Source of the DNA: JBJXGV01 sp046160485
GTDB taxonomy: Bacteria > Orphanbacterota > Orphanbacteria > JBJXGV01
NCBI GenBank assembly: GCA_046160485.1
Contig: JBJXGV010000063.1
Span: 23,862-87,861 of the forward strand
Reading direction: 5' to 3'
DNA length: 64,000 nt
How positions within the stretch are numbered: position 1 is the first letter of the stretch; each line of letters starts with the position of its first letter. The translations under genes and the position numbers were made by a program. Shown piece by piece: positions 8,882-17,476 of the stretch. Below the pieces are notes generated by a model. It ran no database searches. It had not been told where the DNA came from and saw only the letters and a list, made by a program, of their open reading frames with translations.

Positions 8882-9198
8882 TCGGCCTGCCTCACTATCT
8901 CTTCGTCAGCTCGCTTCTCGCGGCGCTTGGCATCATCGCGATCACGACGCGGCGCAACGCCGTCGCGATCCTCATGGGGATCGAGCTCTTGCTCAACGCC
9001 GCGGCGCTTAACTTCATCGCGTTCTCGCACTACGTCGTGCCGGCCACTCCGGGCGGCGCGCTCGACGGCCAGCTCTTCGCGATCTTCATCATCGTGCTCG
9101 CCGCCGCGGAAGCGACGGTCGCGCTCGCCATCATCATCGCGATCTATCACAAGCTCCGGTCGATCAACGCCGACGAGCTCGTGCAGATGAAGAACTGA
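8878..9198 (+). CDS. nuoK: NADH-quinone oxidoreductase subunit K
   Basis: Three-helix membrane subunit homologous to MnhC/MrpC, 106 residues. The helix with GIELLLNAAALNFIAF contains the conserved Glu of the proton channel, and a second conserved Glu is in AAAEATVALAIIIAIY. The ATG at 8878 is chosen because it overlaps the nuoJ stop and gives the usual length; the frame is open upstream but unrelated. Its stop overlaps the nuoL start. Confidence 0.95.
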   Translation: MIGLPHYLFVSSLLAALGIIAITTRRNAVAILMGIELLLNAAALNFIAFSHYVVPATPGGALDGQLFAIFIIVLAAAEATVALAIIIAIYHKLRSINADELVQMKN

Positions 9199-11480
9199 TG
9201 CACTTCACCGAACTCGACATCATCAAGTGGATCGTGATCCTCCCGCTTCTCGGGGCGATCGTAAACGGCTTCTTCGGGAAGGCGCTCACCGCTCGCTTCG
9301 GGAACAAGCCGGTCTCGATCATCGGCTGCGGCGTCGTGCTCGCGTCGTTCGCCCTCTCGCTCACCGTATTCGCGCGGCTGCTCGGCGTCGAAGGCCGCGT
9401 CCTCATCGATCATCTCTATACGTGGTTCGATGTCGGCGGCTTCCGCCCCGAAGTGACGTTCCTCGTCGACTCGCTCTCGGTCGTGATGATCCTCGTGGTC
9501 ACGGGCGTCGGGTCGCTCATTCACATCTACTCGACCGGCTACATGTCGCACGACCACGGCTACTACCGGTACTTCGCGTACCTCAACCTCTTCACGTTCT
9601 CGATGCTCACGCTCGTTCTCGGCGACAATCTCCTCCTGATGTTCGTGGGCTGGGAGGGCGTCGGGCTCTGCTCGTATCTGTTGATCGGGTTCTGGTTCAC
9701 CGATCGCGAAAAAGCCGTCGCCGGCATGAAGGCGTTCATCACGAACCGCATCGGCGACCTCGGATTCGTTGTCGGGCTCTTCGCGCTCTGGTGGTATCTC
9801 GGGCGCGAGGGTTATCACACGGTCAACTTCTACGCGCTCGCTCAGATCATCGGCGCGCTCGACGGCCAAACGATCTTCGGGATCTCGGTCGCCACGTTCG
9901 TCGCTCTCATGTTCTTCGTCGGCGCCACGGGGAAGTCGGCGCAGATTCCGCTCTACGTGTGGCTGCCGGACGCCATGGCCGGCCCGACGCCGGTTTCGGC
10001 GCTCATCCACGCCGCGACGATGGTGACCGCGGGCGTCTACATGATCGGGCGCATGAACTTCCTCTACACGATGTCGCCCACCGCGCTCACCGTGGTGGCG
10101 GTCGTCGGTGCGGTCACGGCGCTCTTCGCGGCGACGATTGGCCTGGCGCAAACCGACATCAAGAAGGTGCTCGCGTACTCCACGGTGTCGCAACTCGGCT
10201 ACATGTTCCTCGGCATGGGTGTCGCCGCGTATTCGGCCGGCATCTTCCACCTGATGACACACGCGTTCTTCAAAGCGTGCCTCTTCCTCGGATCGGGAAG
10301 CGTGATCCACGGAATGGGCGGCGAGCAGGACATGCGCAAGATGGGCGGCCTGAAGAAGTACATGCCGACGACCTACAAGACGATGCTTGTCTCGACGCTC
10401 GCGATCGCGGGGATCTTTCCGCTCGCCGGTTTCTTCTCGAAGGACGAAATCCTCTGGAAGGCGTGGTCGTCCGCGCACGGCAGTCCGCTTCTCTGGTTCA
10501 TCGGTGTCGCGGCCGCGGGGATGACCGCGTTCTACATGTTCCGCCTCATCTTCATGACATTCTGGGGCGAGTGTCGCGCCGACGAACACACGAAGCATCA
10601 CATTCACGAGTCGCCGCGCTCGATGACGATCCCGCTCATCGTGCTCGCGGGGCTAGCGGTCGTCGGTGGCTGGATCGGGATTCCTGGCGCCCTCGGCGGC
10701 GGAAACCAGTTCCATCACTGGCTCGCGCCGGTGCTCTCGCCGAGCGAGGCGCACGGCCCGACGCTCCTCGATTGGGATCTCGCGTCGGAGACGGCGAAGT
10801 TTTCGGCGGCCGTGGACGCCGAGGGTGCGAGCCACATGGTGAGCCTTTCGTACATCGGAGGGTCGGGTGAGGTGACGCATATCTCCGGTGAGGTGCCGCA
10901 CGAGGCGGTTCACGGCGACGCGGGTCAGGGCGGCGATCACGCTGCCGACGCCGCGCATGGCGAGTCGCCGCCCGGCGGCGAACACGGCGGCGAACACGCG
11001 GCCGGCCACGCGCACGACCCGATGGAGTACGTGCTCATGATCGTCTCGCTCGCAATCGCCGGCACGGGCATTTTCCTCGCGCACCGCTTCTACGTGAAGG
11101 ACCGCGGCGCCCCGGCGCGCATCACGGCGCGCATGCCGCGCCTCGCCGCACTCGTCGCCGACAAGTACCGCGTCGACGAACTCTACGGCGCCACCGCGAT
11201 CGGCGGCACGCTCTCGCTCTCACGGTTCCTCTCGGCGTTCGACGGCTTCGTCATCGATGGCCTCGTGAATCTCTCGGCATACCTGACACGCGTCGTCTCG
11301 ATGCTCAACGGTTGGTTCGACAGCATGTTCGTCGACGGCGCCGTCAACGGTGTCGGCCGGTTGATCGCTTATCTCGGAGCGCGCGCTCGCAGTCTTCAAA
11401 CGGGCGTCATCCAATACAACGTCGTCGGCGTCTTCGCCGGCGTTCTGCTCATGGTGCTCGTCCTCGTCGTCTTTCGCTAA
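9198..11480 (+). CDS. nuoL: NADH-quinone oxidoreductase subunit L with His/Gly-rich insert
   Basis: Antiporter-like proton-pumping subunit at the far end of the membrane arm. The 760 residues are longer than typical (about 610-650). The conserved core shows MFVGWEGVGLCSYLLIGFW, ATGKSAQIPLYVWLPDAMAG and the later Lys helices. Between the late core helices and the C-terminal lateral-helix region, at about residues 545-615, lies a hydrophilic His/Gly/Ala/Glu-rich insert with repeated GGEH units. It overlaps nuoK by one base. Confidence 0.96.
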   Translation: MHFTELDIIKWIVILPLLGAIVNGFFGKALTARFGNKPVSIIGCGVVLASFALSLTVFARLLGVEGRVLIDHLYTWFDVGGFRPEVTFLVDSLSVVMILVVTGVGSLIHIYSTGYMSHDHGYYRYFAYLNLFTFSMLTLVLGDNLLLMFVGWEGVGLCSYLLIGFWFTDREKAVAGMKAFITNRIGDLGFVVGLFALWWYLGREGYHTVNFYALAQIIGALDGQTIFGISVATFVALMFFVGATGKSAQIPLYVWLPDAMAGPTPVSALIHAATMVTAGVYMIGRMNFLYTMSPTALTVVAVVGAVTALFAATIGLAQTDIKKVLAYSTVSQLGYMFLGMGVAAYSAGIFHLMTHAFFKACLFLGSGSVIHGMGGEQDMRKMGGLKKYMPTTYKTMLVSTLAIAGIFPLAGFFSKDEILWKAWSSAHGSPLLWFIGVAAAGMTAFYMFRLIFMTFWGECRADEHTKHHIHESPRSMTIPLIVLAGLAVVGGWIGIPGALGGGNQFHHWLAPVLSPSEAHGPTLLDWDLASETAKFSAAVDAEGASHMVSLSYIGGSGEVTHISGEVPHEAVHGDAGQGGDHAADAAHGESPPGGEHGGEHAAGHAHDPMEYVLMIVSLAIAGTGIFLAHRFYVKDRGAPARITARMPRLAALVADKYRVDELYGATAIGGTLSLSRFLSAFDGFVIDGLVNLSAYLTRVVSMLNGWFDSMFVDGAVNGVGRLIAYLGARARSLQTGVIQYNVVGVFAGVLLMVLVLVVFR

Positions 11481-11514
11481 TGCGCGAACGGCGGGCCTGG
11501 AGGAAGGAATCGCA

Positions 11515-13020
11515 ATGTCCGATCTCTTGACGCTCATCACGTTCACCCCGCTCGTCGGGATGGTTGCGCTTCTCTTCGTCCCGAAGGAACGCGTTAGCGC
11601 GATTCGCTGGCTCTCGGTCGTGGCCACGCTCGTGCCGCTGCTTCTCTCCGTTTACCTCTACATGAATTTCGATAGCACGAAGGCCGGGATCAACGACCCG
11701 ACGTCGTTCCAATTCGTCGTTCAAAAAGATTGGATCCCGTCGTTCAACATTCAGTACTACATGGGCATCGACGGCCTCTCGGTGAGCATGGTGCTTCTCA
11801 CCGCGCTTCTCTCGTTCATCTGCATCTTCGCGTCGTTCGGCATCGAGAAGGGCGTGAAGGGCTACTTCATGATGTTCCTCCTGCTCGAAACCGGAATGAT
11901 GGGCGTCTTCTGCGCGCTCGACTTCTTCCTCTTCTACGTTTTCTGGGAGTTGATGCTCCTGCCGATGTACTTCCTCATCGGAATCTGGGGCGGGCCGCGC
12001 AAAGTCTACGCGGCGATCAAGTTCTTCCTCTACACGCTCTTCGGCTCCGTTCTGATGCTCATCGCGATGCTCGCGTTCTACTTCAAGGCGGGCGGCTCTT
12101 TCGACATGGTCGCGATGATGGGAAAGGGGCTCGACGCCGGAACCATCAAGCTGTTCGGAATGCTCCTCCCGTTCGGGCAGCTCATGTTCATCGCGCTCTT
12201 CATCGGCTTCGCGATCAAGGTGCCGGTCTTCCCGTTCCACACGTGGCTTCCGGACGCGCACGTCGAGGCGCCCACCGCGATCTCCGTCATCCTTGCCGGC
12301 GTTCTTCTGAAGATGGGGACGTACGGTCTCATGCGGATCTCGTTCCCGATTCTGCCGGAGGCGACGCAATGGTTCGCGCCCGCGCTCGCCGTGCTTGCGG
12401 TCATCAACATCGTCTATGGCGCGCTCTGCGCGATGGCGCAGAAGGATTTCAAGAAGCTGATCGCGTACTCCTCCGTGAGCCACATGGGATTCGTCATGCT
12501 CGGCATGGCGTCCGGCACCGTGCAGGGGATGAACGGCGCGATCTTCCAGATGTTCAATCACGGCACGATCACCGCGATGCTCTTCCTTCTCGTCGGCGTC
12601 GTCTACGATCGCGCGCACCATCGCGAGATCGCGGGCTTCGGCGGCCTCATGTCCCGAATGCCCGTCTACGCCACGTTCACGACGATCGCGTTCTTCGCGG
12701 CGATCGGGCTTCCCGGGCTTTCCGGTTTCATCAGCGAGGCGCTCGTACTGCTCGGCGGCTTCAAGGCGTTCCCGGCGATCACGATTCTTTCCGCGACGGG
12801 TATCGTGCTCGGCGCCGGCTACATGCTCTGGACGTTCCAGCGCGTCTTCCTCGGCCCGCTCAACGAGAAGTACGCCGGCATCGCCGAGATCAACCGCCGC
12901 GAGATCTTCACGCTCGTACCTCTGACGATTCTTACGATCGTGCTCGGCTTCTATCCGCATCCGGTGCTCGGACTCTTCGGCGCGTCGGTCGACAAGCTCG
13001 TCGCCGTGGTCTGGGGCTAA
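11515..13020 (+). CDS. nuoM: NADH-quinone oxidoreductase subunit M
   Basis: Second antiporter-like subunit, 501 residues with about 14 helices. Typical segments are FYVFWELMLLPMYFLIGIWGG with the conserved channel Glu, FAIKVPVFPFHTWLPDAHVEAPTA (here split as VPVFPFHTWLPDAH and EAPTA), and FKKLIAYSSVSHMGFVMLG. A GGAGGAA lies about ten bases upstream of the ATG. The 34-base gap from nuoL is short enough for one transcript. Confidence 0.97.
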   Translation: MSDLLTLITFTPLVGMVALLFVPKERVSAIRWLSVVATLVPLLLSVYLYMNFDSTKAGINDPTSFQFVVQKDWIPSFNIQYYMGIDGLSVSMVLLTALLSFICIFASFGIEKGVKGYFMMFLLLETGMMGVFCALDFFLFYVFWELMLLPMYFLIGIWGGPRKVYAAIKFFLYTLFGSVLMLIAMLAFYFKAGGSFDMVAMMGKGLDAGTIKLFGMLLPFGQLMFIALFIGFAIKVPVFPFHTWLPDAHVEAPTAISVILAGVLLKMGTYGLMRISFPILPEATQWFAPALAVLAVINIVYGALCAMAQKDFKKLIAYSSVSHMGFVMLGMASGTVQGMNGAIFQMFNHGTITAMLFLLVGVVYDRAHHREIAGFGGLMSRMPVYATFTTIAFFAAIGLPGLSGFISEALVLLGGFKAFPAITILSATGIVLGAGYMLWTFQRVFLGPLNEKYAGIAEINRREIFTLVPLTILTIVLGFYPHPVLGLFGASVDKLVAVVWG

Positions 13021-13035
13021 GGCGAGGCGGCGCGC

Positions 13036-14535
13036 ATGGGCAACCTCGATAGCCTGAAGTTCTTCTGGCCGGAGATTATCGTCGCGCTGGCGTTTATCGC
13101 GACGCTCCTCTTCGATGTCGCGACGCGCGGCAAGCGGCCGACCGGCAGCGCGGCGATCGCAATCGCCGGGCTTGCGCTCGCGGTCGTCGCGAGCATCCCG
13201 CTCCTCTCCGCGCCGCCGACGCTTCTTTTCTCGGGAATGATCGCGCTCGATCCCTTCGGCGTTTTCATCAAGATCTTCGCGGCCGTAGCGTCGATCGTCG
13301 TAATCCTCTTCTCGATGGGCTACAAGGAACTCTCGGCGCGGTTCCAGGGCGAGTATTTGGCGACGCTCTTAGCGACGATCCTCGGCGCGATGCTCTTCGC
13401 GTCGTCGACGAACCTCGTGATGATCTATCTCACACTCGAGATGCTGTCGCTTCCGGCCTACGTGCTCGCGGGGTTCCTGCGCGGCGATTCGCGTTCGAGC
13501 GAAGCCGGCATCAAGTACGCGGTCTTCGGCGCGGCGGCGAGCGGCGCGATGATCTTCGGGTTCTCGTTCCTCTACGGCATGACCGGGAGCCTTGACCTCT
13601 TCGCCATTCGCGACGCATTCCTTACGCGCGGCATCCCGCCGGTCGCGCTCATCGTTCCGACGATCCTCGTCTTCGCCGGCTTCGCGTACAAAATCTCCGC
13701 GGCGCCGTTCCACATGTGGACGCCCGACGTCTACGAGGGCGCATCGACCCCCGTCACCGCGTTCTTCTCGGTTGTCCCGAAGGCCGCCGGTTTCGCCGCG
13801 ATGCTCCGCTTCTTCCTTTCGTCGATGACGACCGACACGCCGAACGGCCTCGTCGCGATCGACGGCATCGACTGGCCGTTTCTCATCGCGATCGCGTCCG
13901 TCTTCACGATGACACTCGGCAATCTCGCGTCTCTGCGGCAGAACAACGTTAAGCGTCTTCTCGCATACTCGAGCATCGCGCACGCCGGCTACATGATGAT
14001 GGGGCTCGTTCTCCTCACCGGCGAAGGGATCAAGGCGGTTCTCTTCTATCTCATCGTCTACGCGCTCATGAATCTCGGCGCGTTCCTCGTCGTGATCGCG
14101 CTCTCTAACGGAAAACCGCGCGAAGAGATCGAAGAGTTCCGGGGCCTCGGCTGGCGCATGCCCGCGACCGCCGCGGCGATGGCGATCTTCCTCTTCTCGC
14201 TGACGGGGCTTCCGCCATTCGCGGGGTTCATCGGCAAGGTCTATCTCTTCAAGGCCGTCATCGCGAAGGAGTTTTACTGGCTCGCGGTCATCGGCGTTCT
14301 GAATAGCGTCGTCTCGCTCTACTATTACGTCCGCATCGTTAAGGTGATGTACCTCGACTCGCCCTCCGATGCCGCCCCCGCGGGCGGACTCGCGCCGATG
14401 CCCGCCGTCGCCGTGTCGCGGCTTCACAGCGTGCTGCTCGTGCTCCTCGCGGTGCCGTCGGTCTACTTCGGTATTCGCTTCGGGCTGGTCGACGCGGTCT
14501 CCGAACTCGGCCGCTCGATCTTCCTCGGCCGCTGA
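13036..14535 (+). CDS. nuoN: NADH-quinone oxidoreductase subunit N
   Basis: Third antiporter-like subunit, 499 residues with about 14 membrane helices. Recognised by LTLEMLSLPAYVLAGF, FKISAAPFHMWTPDVYEGA (seen as YKISAAPFHMWTPDVYEG), NVKRLLAYSSIAHAGYMM and SLTGLPPFAGFIGK. It follows nuoM by 15 bp and completes the membrane arm. Neither the downstream genes nor any other part of the window encodes NuoE, F or G. Confidence 0.97.
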   Translation: MGNLDSLKFFWPEIIVALAFIATLLFDVATRGKRPTGSAAIAIAGLALAVVASIPLLSAPPTLLFSGMIALDPFGVFIKIFAAVASIVVILFSMGYKELSARFQGEYLATLLATILGAMLFASSTNLVMIYLTLEMLSLPAYVLAGFLRGDSRSSEAGIKYAVFGAAASGAMIFGFSFLYGMTGSLDLFAIRDAFLTRGIPPVALIVPTILVFAGFAYKISAAPFHMWTPDVYEGASTPVTAFFSVVPKAAGFAAMLRFFLSSMTTDTPNGLVAIDGIDWPFLIAIASVFTMTLGNLASLRQNNVKRLLAYSSIAHAGYMMMGLVLLTGEGIKAVLFYLIVYALMNLGAFLVVIALSNGKPREEIEEFRGLGWRMPATAAAMAIFLFSLTGLPPFAGFIGKVYLFKAVIAKEFYWLAVIGVLNSVVSLYYYVRIVKVMYLDSPSDAAPAGGLAPMPAVAVSRLHSVLLVLLAVPSVYFGIRFGLVDAVSELGRSIFLGR

Positions 14536-14544
14536 TCGGGCCGC

Positions 14545-14733
14545 GTGCCTGAGGACTCCGTTCGCTGCCGCGCCTGCGGCGCGATGACGCCCGACGAAAA
14601 CCTGCGCTGCATCTTCTGCGGCGAACTTCTCGCCGCCCGCAGCGGTGCTCTCGGCCGGCTCCGCTACGGAACCGTCACCCGTTGGGTCGTCGCCGTGGTC
14701 GCCCTCTACCTCGTGTGGCGGCTCTTCTCTTAG
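14545..14733 (+). CDS. Tiny zinc-ribbon protein with one C-terminal membrane helix
   Basis: A 62-residue product from a GTG start 9 bp after nuoN. Residues 8-28 contain two CxxC knuckles (CRAC and CIFC, 13 residues apart) that would form a single zinc ribbon. Residues 45-60 (TRWVVAVVALYLVWRLF) would form one membrane helix with the ribbon outside the bilayer. I do not recognise a named family. Its position as the last gene of the nuo series suggests a membrane-tethered accessory or assembly role, but nothing in the sequence proves it. Confidence 0.65.
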   Translation: MPEDSVRCRACGAMTPDENLRCIFCGELLAARSGALGRLRYGTVTRWVVAVVALYLVWRLFS

Positions 14734-14754
14734 CGCGGTGCGGCATTTCGAGGG

Positions 14755-14784
14755 TTGACGCGTCCCGTCCGCGCAGCGTAATCT
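14755..14784 (+). promoter_or_regulatory. Sigma-70-type promoter for merR-mrp
   Basis: TTGACG (14755-14760), an 18-base spacer and TAATCT (14779-14784). It directly precedes the palindrome at 14787-14810, so a protein bound there would cover the predicted start region. Confidence 0.6.
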
Positions 14785-14786
14785 CC

Positions 14787-14810
14787 AACCATGACCTATA
14801 CGTCATGGTT
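14787..14810. promoter_or_regulatory. Perfect palindrome, probable operator of the MerR-family regulator
   Basis: AACCATGAC (14787-14795), a six-base centre CTATAC, and the exact reverse complement GTCATGGTT (14802-14810). It starts three bases after the -10 element and lies 51 bases before the chosen regulator start. The position fits repression or autoregulation rather than the classic MerR site between -35 and -10. Confidence 0.6.
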
Positions 14811-14861
14811 CACGGTTTTGCTGCGCGGGGCCAGCGCACTCGGCACGGTGAGGCGCGTCGA

Positions 14862-15437
14862 ATGAGAGACGGCGCCGAAAGCCTCCGCATCGGAGAGCTG
14901 GCCGCGCGCTCGGGCAAGACGATCCGCGCGCTCCACCTTTACGAGCAGATGGGGCTGCTGCCGGCCGCCGAACGGTCCGAGTGCGGCTACCGCCTCTTCC
15001 GCAGCGACGCGCCCGTCCGAATCGAGTGGATCGACGCGCTTCAATCGCTCGGCTTGTCCCTCGCCGAGATTCGCGAGTTCGATCTCGAGTTCGAGCGCCG
15101 GACGCTGGGGCCGCAGGCCGCCGCGCTCGCGCGGAAGCGATTCAAGGAGAAACTCGTCGAAACGCGGCAGGCGATCGAACGGCTCCGAATGCTCGAATCG
15201 GAGTTGTGCGCGGCGCTCGAATACCTCGAGGCATGCCGCGGCTGCATTCCGCCTCAGCCCAGCGCCGTCTGCCCAGAGTGCGACGTGCCGCGCGAGAAGT
15301 CAGAGAAGCCGATTTTGATGAAGGGGTTCTATTCGAAGCCGGGCCCGCCGGCGACGCGGAGCGCAGCCGCGAAGAGTTCGACGGCCGGCTTTCGTATCGC
15401 GCAACGGCGGCGCCGCGCGCGCAAAGGAGCTTCATGA
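14862..15437 (+). CDS. MerR-family regulator with C-terminal double-CxxC cluster
   Basis: The 191-residue product has an N-terminal MerR winged helix (LRIGELAARSGKTIRALHLY at 8-27, then the GYRLF wing) and a long dimerisation helix at about 85-122. Beyond it is C125xxC128 - 8 residues - C137xxC140, which could bind zinc, another metal or an Fe-S cluster. The last 40 residues are basic and probably disordered. ATG 14862 is chosen because MerR similarity starts just after it. The stop overlaps the mrp start (ATGA), which ties this regulator to an Fe-S carrier. The inducer is unknown. Confidence 0.85.
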   Translation: MRDGAESLRIGELAARSGKTIRALHLYEQMGLLPAAERSECGYRLFRSDAPVRIEWIDALQSLGLSLAEIREFDLEFERRTLGPQAAALARKRFKEKLVETRQAIERLRMLESELCAALEYLEACRGCIPPQPSAVCPECDVPREKSEKPILMKGFYSKPGPPATRSAAAKSSTAGFRIAQRRRRARKGAS

Positions 15438-16486
15438 GCACCGCAACAAGCGAAGACCTGCTCAAGGAATTGAGCCGGATTACGGACACCTATCACAACG
15501 AGAACATCGTCGCGCTCGGGATCGTCAAAGAGGCGCGGGTCGAGGGCGCGCGCGCGCGCGTCCACATCGAGCTGCCGACGCCGGCGTATCCGCTGCGCGA
15601 ACGCTTCGAGGCCGAAGCACGAGCCCGCGCGGGCGCTCTCGCCGGCGTTGCGTCGGTCGACATCGAGTTCACGGCATCGGTCGCCACGCCGCCCGTCCTC
15701 CTCGGCAACGCGATGCCCGGCGTGAAGCACCCGATCGCCGTCGCCAGCGGCAAGGGAGGCGTCGGCAAGTCGACGGTCGCGGTCAATCTCGCCGTGGCTC
15801 TCGCCCAGTACGGCGCCGCCGTCGGCCTTCTCGACGCGGACATCTACGGTCCGTCGATTCCGATCATGCTCGGCGAACGCCGGCAGCCGAAGCCCTCGCC
15901 CTCCGGAAAGATTCTCCCGCTCGAGCGCTACGGCGTTCGGATGATGTCGATCGGTTTCATCGCGACCGGCGACACGCCGGTTATTTGGCGCGGCCCGCTC
16001 GTCTCGCGGATGCTGCAGCAGTTCCTCATGCAAGTGGAGTGGGGCGAACTCGATTACCTCATCATCGATATGCCGCCGGGCACCGGTGACGCGCAACTCA
16101 CCCTCTCGCAGCAGTGCCCGCTCTCGGGCGCTGTGGTCGTCACGACGCCGCAGGAAGTCGCGCTCGAAGATGTCTACCGAGCCGTGCAGATGTTCGGCCA
16201 GGTACGCGTACCGATTCTCGGAATCGTCGAGAACATGAGCGGGTTCGCATGCCCGCACTGCGGCGAGGTGACCTCCGTGTTCCGTTCAGGCGGCGGCGCC
16301 GCGGCCGCGGAGAAGTCGGGCGTCCCGCTCCTCGGGCGCATCCCGCTCGATCCGGCAATCTGCGACGGCGGCGATGCCGGCGCGCCGATCGTGGCCGCAC
16401 ACCCCGAGAGTCCGCAATCCGCCGGCTTCCGCAAGATCGCCGGCGAAGTCGCCGCGCAGCTCGCCGTTATGTCGCGCGCCGGTTAA
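15434..16486 (+). CDS. mrp: Mrp/ApbC-type Fe-S cluster carrier ATPase
   Basis: P-loop ATPase of the Mrp/NBP35 group, which carries and transfers [4Fe-4S] clusters. The 350 residues include an N-terminal MIP18/DUF59 domain (about 5-80), the deviant Walker A GKGGVGKS (106-113), DADIYGPSIP, DMPPGTGDAQL, and the cluster-binding pair C273-P-H-C276. AGGAG (15425-15429) precedes the ATG, which overlaps the merR-type stop. Complex I, ThiC and the ferredoxins encoded nearby are plausible clients. Confidence 0.95.
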   Translation: MSTATSEDLLKELSRITDTYHNENIVALGIVKEARVEGARARVHIELPTPAYPLRERFEAEARARAGALAGVASVDIEFTASVATPPVLLGNAMPGVKHPIAVASGKGGVGKSTVAVNLAVALAQYGAAVGLLDADIYGPSIPIMLGERRQPKPSPSGKILPLERYGVRMMSIGFIATGDTPVIWRGPLVSRMLQQFLMQVEWGELDYLIIDMPPGTGDAQLTLSQQCPLSGAVVVTTPQEVALEDVYRAVQMFGQVRVPILGIVENMSGFACPHCGEVTSVFRSGGGAAAAEKSGVPLLGRIPLDPAICDGGDAGAPIVAAHPESPQSAGFRKIAGEVAAQLAVMSRAG

Positions 16487-16500
16487 AAAGGAGATTCGAA

Positions 16501-17361
16501 TTGGTTGCTAGCGCGTTTGCGATCGGCCTGAAACAAGATCACTCGCTCGGCGTCTACCTGCGCGAGATCGGCGAGTATCCGCTCCTGACTCCCGAAGAAG
16601 AACGCACGCTCGGGCGCAGGGTACGGACGAAGCAGGACAAGGCGGCGCTCGACCATCTCGTCACTGCGAATCTGCGCTTCGTCGTTCACATCGCGAAGAA
16701 GTACGCCAATCGCGGCCTCTCGCTCGCGGATGTCATTCACGAGGGGAATCTCGGGCTGATCCGCGCGGCGGAGGGTTTCGATGAGCGCCGCGGCGTGCGA
16801 TTCATCTCGTACGCACAGTGGTGGATTCGCCAATGCATCCTGCTCGCGATCGCTAAGCAGTCGCGCATGATCCGGCTCCCGATGAACAAGCAGGGGACGC
16901 TGCACAAGGTCTACAAGGTCGGCGATCAGATGCGCAACACGCTAGGCCGCGAACCGAGCCACGCGGAGGTCGCGGAGGCGATGAACATTCCGGAGAACGA
17001 GCTGTTGGAGACGATGAACCTCTCGACGTTCCATCTTTCGCTCGACGCGGGCGAGTCGTCCGACGGCGAGCAGTCGCTCGCGAACGTCATCGCGGACGAG
17101 AGCGTCCCGCTTCCCGATGACCGCCTCATCGACGAGAGCATGCGATGGGATGTTCAGCGCGCGATCGAGCTTTTGACCCCGCGCGAGTCGGAGATCCTTC
17201 GGCTCTATTACGGCGTCGGGTGCGATCGCCCCCACACGCTCGAGGAGATCGGAGCGGTGCACCGCCTCTCGAAAGAGCGAGTGCGGCAGCTCAAGGAGCG
17301 CGCGCTCCAGCGTCTTGCCCGCGGCGCGGACGCGAAGAAACTCCAGTCCTACCTGAACTGA
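16501..17361 (+). CDS. Sigma-70-family RNA polymerase sigma factor (RpoD/RpoS-like)
   Basis: 286 residues covering regions 1.2 (LGVYLREIGEYPLLT), 2 (NLRFVVHIAKKYANRGLSL, FISYAQWWIRQCI), 3 and 4 (RESEILRLYYGVG, LSKERVRQLKERALQRL). There is no long acidic region 1.1, so it resembles group 2 (alternative) sigmas rather than a full housekeeping RpoD. TTG 16501 is favoured by AAGGAG at 16488-16493, seven bases upstream; no closer in-frame ATG exists. It follows mrp by 14 bp. A second factor of the same type lies at 27643-28587. Confidence 0.9.
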   Translation: MVASAFAIGLKQDHSLGVYLREIGEYPLLTPEEERTLGRRVRTKQDKAALDHLVTANLRFVVHIAKKYANRGLSLADVIHEGNLGLIRAAEGFDERRGVRFISYAQWWIRQCILLAIAKQSRMIRLPMNKQGTLHKVYKVGDQMRNTLGREPSHAEVAEAMNIPENELLETMNLSTFHLSLDAGESSDGEQSLANVIADESVPLPDDRLIDESMRWDVQRAIELLTPRESEILRLYYGVGCDRPHTLEEIGAVHRLSKERVRQLKERALQRLARGADAKKLQSYLN

Positions 17362-17476
17362 CAAAAAAACACTAATTCTCGCCGTCTAATCGCGTGTGCT
17401 AGACTCGACGCGATTTCGAACTGTTTCTGCAACGCAACTCGTCTTCGAAAACCGAACCGGCTGTGCAGGCGGCCGC

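Noticed and set aside
9147..10607. 486-codon minus-strand frame opposite nuoL
   Set aside because: Low-complexity charged product, antisense to a certain nuoL; typical high-GC artefact.
11449..12960. 503-codon minus-strand frame opposite nuoM
   Set aside because: Same antisense artefact; no domain visible.
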